Shown piece by piece: positions 19,017-22,381 of a stretch of DNA of 22,381 bases. The first letter of the stretch is position 1, and each line of letters begins with the position of its first letter. The DNA is taken from contig NGBS01000933.1 of assembly GCA_002245135.1 (NCBI GenBank), forward strand, positions 1-22,381, read 5' to 3'. The position numbers were made by a program, and so were the translations under genes. This DNA is from Proteromonas lacertae. Its lineage: Eukaryota > Sar > Bigyra > Opalinata > Proteromonadidae. Under the pieces are notes generated by a model, which saw nothing but the letters and a program-made list of their open reading frames with translations, made no database searches and was not told the DNA's origin.

Positions 19017-20474
19017 ATGGCTTTATCTATTCCAAAAGAACAGAAACATGGTGTAGATGTCCCTGTGATGCTACCCTTCTATAATTATGTGAGATTGTCT
19101 CCGATGGGATTAACATCAGAATACAAGCTGGATACAAATACTTATTCAGAAGAGATTAGATGGGAGATAAGTGGAGATAATATTATCAATTTAGCTAAAT
19201 CATATATCCAATTCGATATCGAAGTAAAATTAAATCCTTATCCTGATGGTACCTATGCAACCGATGGTGGTAGTGGTAATTTAGTCGGTAAAGGTTTATA
19301 TCCGAGTATGATAAAAGGAATTAAAGAAGGGTTTGGCTTGGCCTCTTTTAGAATTTGTAATCAGACTGGAACAGATCTGGTCAAGCTTGATGATTCGTAT
19401 GAACCATATCGTGTATTTATGGATGAATTAGTTAGAAAGAGATGCGATATATTCTATCAAGACAATTACTATGATGGAATACAATTAGATTGGGATGATG
19501 ATAATCATAATTATAAAGTTCAAGATATCAATAAGTGGAAAGTAGAACCTAGTACACGATATGTTGAATTAAAAGCTAGTACTAGTGCATCTGCAGCAAC
19601 AGCATATGCAGTTCAGTATAAAGATTCAGTTATATTACATTTCAAATTACAATTAGGTAAATTTAACAATACATTTGCTGCATTAAAGAGTGATGTATTC
19701 TTTGGAGAGAGAATGTATATATGCATTCGTTTTCAAACCACAAGTAATTATGGTTTATTAAAAGCATATACACCAGATGAATATGCAAGATTGAAAACTG
19801 ATAAAACAAAAGATAATGTAAACTATACAGTGTCACATGCAGAAGTTGATATTAATGAAGCAATATTCAAGAATTTCAAATTCTATGCTTATATCAACAA
19901 GGATACTCAATGCAACAATAATACCAAACAATACTGCTTATCAAAACCTATTCAATTCAATGATTTCAGATGTTATCAAATTAAAGTACCATCACATGGT
20001 TCTGGCATATTCAATTACTCATTCACATTGAATAGTTCCAATGGACCATTTGTTCGTTACATTATCTATAGGCCATGGATAGAATCATTAAAAAGATATG
20101 CACATGTACCTGAAAATGCACAATTCAGATGGATGATCAATGACTTTGTCTATCAGCCAGATTATACACTTATGCAATATTATGATAGCTATATGACTGT
20201 CCGTGAATATTTCCAAGACTCATGGTATGATATATTCAGAAAAGATGAAAAATTCAATGACAAGTTCTTTGAGATATTGAATTTTGGTTCTAAGGATTTG
20301 GACAACATTAAGAACCAGGCAGGTAGACCTTTGGCTACTGATTTGAAAATAACCTTTGAATTTTCAACACCTGGTACAAATGACTTTACTAATAATGATA
20401 TCACTCATCGTTTCTATATCATCACTGGACGTATGGTCACCATTAATGGAAGCGGTATTGTAAGTGTAGTTTAA
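19017..20474 (+). CDS. major capsid protein, double jelly-roll (virus-like element)
   Basis: A 485-residue protein starting at the ATG at 19017; the frame is open upstream but has no earlier ATG. Length and order fit the double-jelly-roll capsid proteins of Polinton-like viruses and virophages, which trimerise into hexagonal capsomers. Visible marks are an N-terminal strand (VPVMLPFYNYVRLSP), a conserved-looking IRWEISGDNIINLAKSYIQF, a Gly-rich loop (DGGSGN), and a second half with FNYSFTLNSSNGPFVRYI and the aromatic block MINDFVYQPDYTLMQYYDSY. It ends in strands (DLKITFEFSTPG, RFYIITGRMVTING). The gene looks whole. A T-rich leader precedes the start and the ATPase gene follows after 64 bases. 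Confidence 0.75.
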   Translation: MALSIPKEQKHGVDVPVMLPFYNYVRLSPMGLTSEYKLDTNTYSEEIRWEISGDNIINLAKSYIQFDIEVKLNPYPDGTYATDGGSGNLVGKGLYPSMIKGIKEGFGLASFRICNQTGTDLVKLDDSYEPYRVFMDELVRKRCDIFYQDNYYDGIQLDWDDDNHNYKVQDINKWKVEPSTRYVELKASTSASAATAYAVQYKDSVILHFKLQLGKFNNTFAALKSDVFFGERMYICIRFQTTSNYGLLKAYTPDEYARLKTDKTKDNVNYTVSHAEVDINEAIFKNFKFYAYINKDTQCNNNTKQYCLSKPIQFNDFRCYQIKVPSHGSGIFNYSFTLNSSNGPFVRYIIYRPWIESLKRYAHVPENAQFRWMINDFVYQPDYTLMQYYDSYMTVREYFQDSWYDIFRKDEKFNDKFFEILNFGSKDLDNIKNQAGRPLATDLKITFEFSTPGTNDFTNNDITHRFYIITGRMVTINGSGIVSVV

Positions 20475-20506
20475 AAATAATAATAATAATTTCGATAACG
20501 GCTATA

Positions 20507-20538
20507 TTTCTTATAATTATGTTTTTGTTATTTTTGTT
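20507..20538 (+). promoter_or_regulatory. T-rich leader shared by three structural-block genes
   Basis: The ATPase start is preceded by TTATGTTTTTGTTATTTTTG or close to it. Similar T-rich stretches with TTTTGTT or TTTGTTTA cores precede the capsid start (about 18989-19016) and the start at 21451 (about 21420-21450). Their shared position directly before the ATG suggests a late-promoter or initiator sequence. In DNA this AT-rich the match could be partly chance. Confidence 0.35.
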
Positions 20539-21396
20539 ATGAGTAAAGTTAATTTAGAAAAAATAAACAACATAGTCATAAATCCTGTTGAGACAGTAGT
20601 CAAAGGATGTGGAAAACGCTCCAAAGATAGTGTCCTTGGATATGACTATTTCCAGGAGCCTTTCTGCAACATATTTATTTTAGCTAAGAAAAACAGTGGT
20701 AAGACTACACTTATATTTAATATGATCCAACACTTGCTAAAAAAGGGATATGACCAAGTAGTGTATTTTTTCGTTGCAACTATATCCAAGGATATTATAT
20801 ATGAGAAAATCACTGATATGCTCAAGTATAACCAAATTGAGTACCATTGCTATGATTCAGTAGTGAATGAAGATAGAGTGAATATATTGGATGCAGTATT
20901 AGATAATATCAAAGATATAGACAAAGATAATTATGATTACCCAGAGAATATATTTATATTCGATGATATATCATTTGATTTAAGAAATAAATCCGTTTCT
21001 AAATTACTTAAGTCAAATCGTCATTACAAGTCAAAAGTAATTATATCAAGTCAATATGTCACTGACATTACTCCATCAGTTCGTTTACAGCTTGATTACT
21101 GTTTGGTATTCAAAAACCTGAGTATGGCTAATTTAAGAAATTTGTATGCAAGTTTGGATATATGGATTGATTTCGATGTTTTCAAATCATATTATGATTA
21201 TGCAACTAAACAGAGTAATCACTCATTTTTATATATCGATTTATATAATCATAAATTTAGAGTGAATTTTGATAGTAGAATTAGAGATAATAGTAATAAT
21301 AGCTATAATCACAATAATAAATATGATCACCTCATTTCCTATAGCAGCGATGATGAGTCCACTGATTCATCAAGTTATCCCAGCGATTCGGAATAA
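20539..21396 (+). CDS. genome-packaging ATPase, A32/FtsK-HerA type (virus-like element)
   Basis: A 285-residue P-loop ATPase that would pump DNA into the capsid. Walker A is AKKNSGKTT at residues 49-57 with the catalytic Lys at 55; Walker B is NIFIFDDIS at 137-145 with Asp142/Asp143; a sensor-like strand VIISSQY lies at about 167-173. The order, short N-terminal strand region and compact length fit the A32-like packaging ATPases of virophages and Polintons. After about residue 255 the protein turns into an Asn- then Ser/Asp-rich tail (ISYSSDDESTDSSSYPSDSE) that is not part of the ATPase fold. The gene looks whole. It follows the capsid gene on the same strand and starts after a T-rich leader. 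Confidence 0.8.
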   Translation: MSKVNLEKINNIVINPVETVVKGCGKRSKDSVLGYDYFQEPFCNIFILAKKNSGKTTLIFNMIQHLLKKGYDQVVYFFVATISKDIIYEKITDMLKYNQIEYHCYDSVVNEDRVNILDAVLDNIKDIDKDNYDYPENIFIFDDISFDLRNKSVSKLLKSNRHYKSKVIISSQYVTDITPSVRLQLDYCLVFKNLSMANLRNLYASLDIWIDFDVFKSYYDYATKQSNHSFLYIDLYNHKFRVNFDSRIRDNSNNSYNHNNKYDHLISYSSDDESTDSSSYPSDSE

Positions 21397-21450
21397 TAAT
21401 AATCCCCATATTGTCACTAATATATTTTTTTGTTTATTTTGCTATATTTT

Positions 21451-22317
21451 ATGTTTGGTCGTCCTATTAAAAAACAAGCTGTATCAACAGATCTAACACC
21501 TGTCACGAGGGCACTGACATCGATTACAAGCAATTTGGGAGAAAAAGTAGGAGATGCTAAATCGATTAGAGAAATGTTGGTCGATATCAAGAATAGTGGT
21601 ACAGGAGGATCATCTGGATCAGGTGGTGGTATTGATAGTGCAACTAGTGAGAAAATTGATGGAATTGTGAATGTCATTGGAAAGACCAAATTAGAGAGCT
21701 GGGAAAAGAGCATACATGATATGTTATCTATTTTATATTCTACAATTTTTGGTGATGCTAATTCAATTGCTTATAATGTCAATAGTATAATGTACTATAT
21801 AGGATATCGAAGTGAATATCAAGATAGTTCATGGAAAATGGAGAATCGTATAAAATGGAGTTCTATGGGTGAAAATAACATGATATTAAAATCTGTAAGA
21901 TGGTCAATTAGAAATTGTTCAAGCAAGACAAGTTTTACCAAACTGTTATTGTTTTGTAAGATATGCAGCTTTTCAAACATATTTGCAAATAGAAATACTA
22001 AATCCTGTTAGAATAATAACAAGCGAACTAATAATTAATTCAATCTTAACTCCAGATGTAGAAAAATTTTTAAACAAATATTTAGGTTATACAAATAATG
22101 TACCAAGAATAGATATATTTTTTGAGTCATTAAGTGGGCATCATCAAGTATGCTTTTTTGAAATTACTCGTGATATATGTAGTTTTAGTATGAAAATCCT
22201 ACTACAGAACATAATGTGGATAACTTTGAAGGTAATTGTATTCTAATCCCACAAAAAATAAAATTTCCATATGGTAATAATGTTATATTTAATAAAGATG
22301 ATGCATTTGATTTTTAA
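21451..22317 (+). pseudogene. broken gene of the virus-like element after the packaging ATPase
   Basis: Coding begins at the ATG at 21451 with MFGRPIKKQAVSTDLTPVTR, helical sequence (ALTSITSNLGEKVGDAKSI) and a flexible linker (GTGGSSGSGGG), then an amphipathic helical stretch. Coding-like composition continues to about 22317, where a frame ends NKDDAFDF, but it is spread over more than one frame, so the gene looks broken with about three breaks. I recognise no family. Position next to the ATPase, the Gly-rich linker and helical build would suit a minor structural or scaffold protein. Beyond 22317 the window shows only AT-rich DNA. Confidence 0.45.
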
Positions 22318-22381
22318 AAAATAATTAATTCTTCTTGTTTCTCTGTATTGTTGGTTTTGATTATCACTCTCAGTTTTCTTT

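Larger units (their letters stand above)
14289..22381. mobile_element. Polinton-like virus / virophage-type integrated element (right end outside the window)
   Basis: A compact gene block unlike the intron-rich host genes: orphan genes on both strands (15287-17940), then a penton-like minor capsid protein, a double-jelly-roll major capsid protein, a packaging ATPase and a further gene on plus. This set is the morphogenesis module shared by Polintons, Polinton-like viruses and virophages. Polymerase, integrase and maturation protease are not visible and may lie to the right. The left end is inferred near 14289, where CGGTCAAAAA begins, 115 bases after the LRR gene stop; an inverted relative of it, TTTTTGACCG, occurs at 15040-15049. 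The core genes look whole. The part near the right edge is broken, with about three breaks, and one small left-hand gene may also be damaged. A foldback transposon has inserted at the left end. Overall a fairly young insertion. Confidence 0.75.

Noticed and set aside
1-22381. A ciliate-type reassigned genetic code.
   Set aside because: Genes end cleanly at TAA, TAG and TGA, and reading on past these stops gives immediate further stops and low-complexity sequence.
1-22381. tRNA and rRNA genes.
   Set aside because: No cloverleaf-like arrangement or conserved rRNA segment was recognised on either strand by eye.

Overview
The window is very AT-rich nuclear DNA from a unicellular eukaryote that uses the standard stop codons (TAA, TAG and TGA all end genes). 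Its spliceosomal introns are tiny: 27-38 nt with one of about 49, starting mostly GTAT and always ending TAG. I cannot name the lineage from the sequence. The left two thirds are host genes. The right third is an integrated virus-like element of the Polinton-like virus/virophage type that runs off the right edge.

Host part. (1) Positions 1-679, minus: the N-terminal part of a FAN1-type DNA-repair nuclease, continuing off the left edge. (2) 870-6151, minus: a large type I surface glycoprotein with a signal peptide, a galactose-binding-like sandwich, alternating Cys modules and putative-Ig (He_PIG) repeats, a Thr/Ser/Pro stalk, a transmembrane helix and a short tail. It has four mini-introns and about ten one-base frame disruptions. 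(3) 6756-7904, plus: a P-loop protein loosely like PSTK/KTI12 with a degenerate Walker A. (4) 8464-14173, plus: a 5.7-kb gene for a pseudokinase, then an acidic linker, then a long array of ribonuclease-inhibitor-type leucine-rich repeats. It is cut by 20 mini-introns, all phase 1 and mostly in register with the repeats. A ~70-bp sequence is repeated at 679-749 and 6635-6704, at two gene starts.

Virus-like part. From about 14289 (just after the LRR gene) to beyond 22381 there is a compact, intronless-looking gene set: several orphan genes (15287-17940), then a single-jelly-roll penton-like minor capsid protein, a double-jelly-roll major capsid protein, an A32/FtsK-like packaging ATPase, and a degraded gene at the edge. 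Penton, capsid and ATPase genes look whole; the rightmost gene and perhaps the leftmost small one are broken. No polymerase, integrase or protease is visible in the window. Two GC-rich hairpins sit between convergent genes and probably act as transcript ends. A young 614-bp foldback DNA transposon with 250-bp arms and a 7-bp target duplication lies inside the presumed left end of the element, among scattered GGTCAA/TTGACC motifs.

The host genes show no common pathway. The virus-like genes together describe particle building (penton, capsid, packaging motor) plus probable DNA-binding and membrane accessory proteins.
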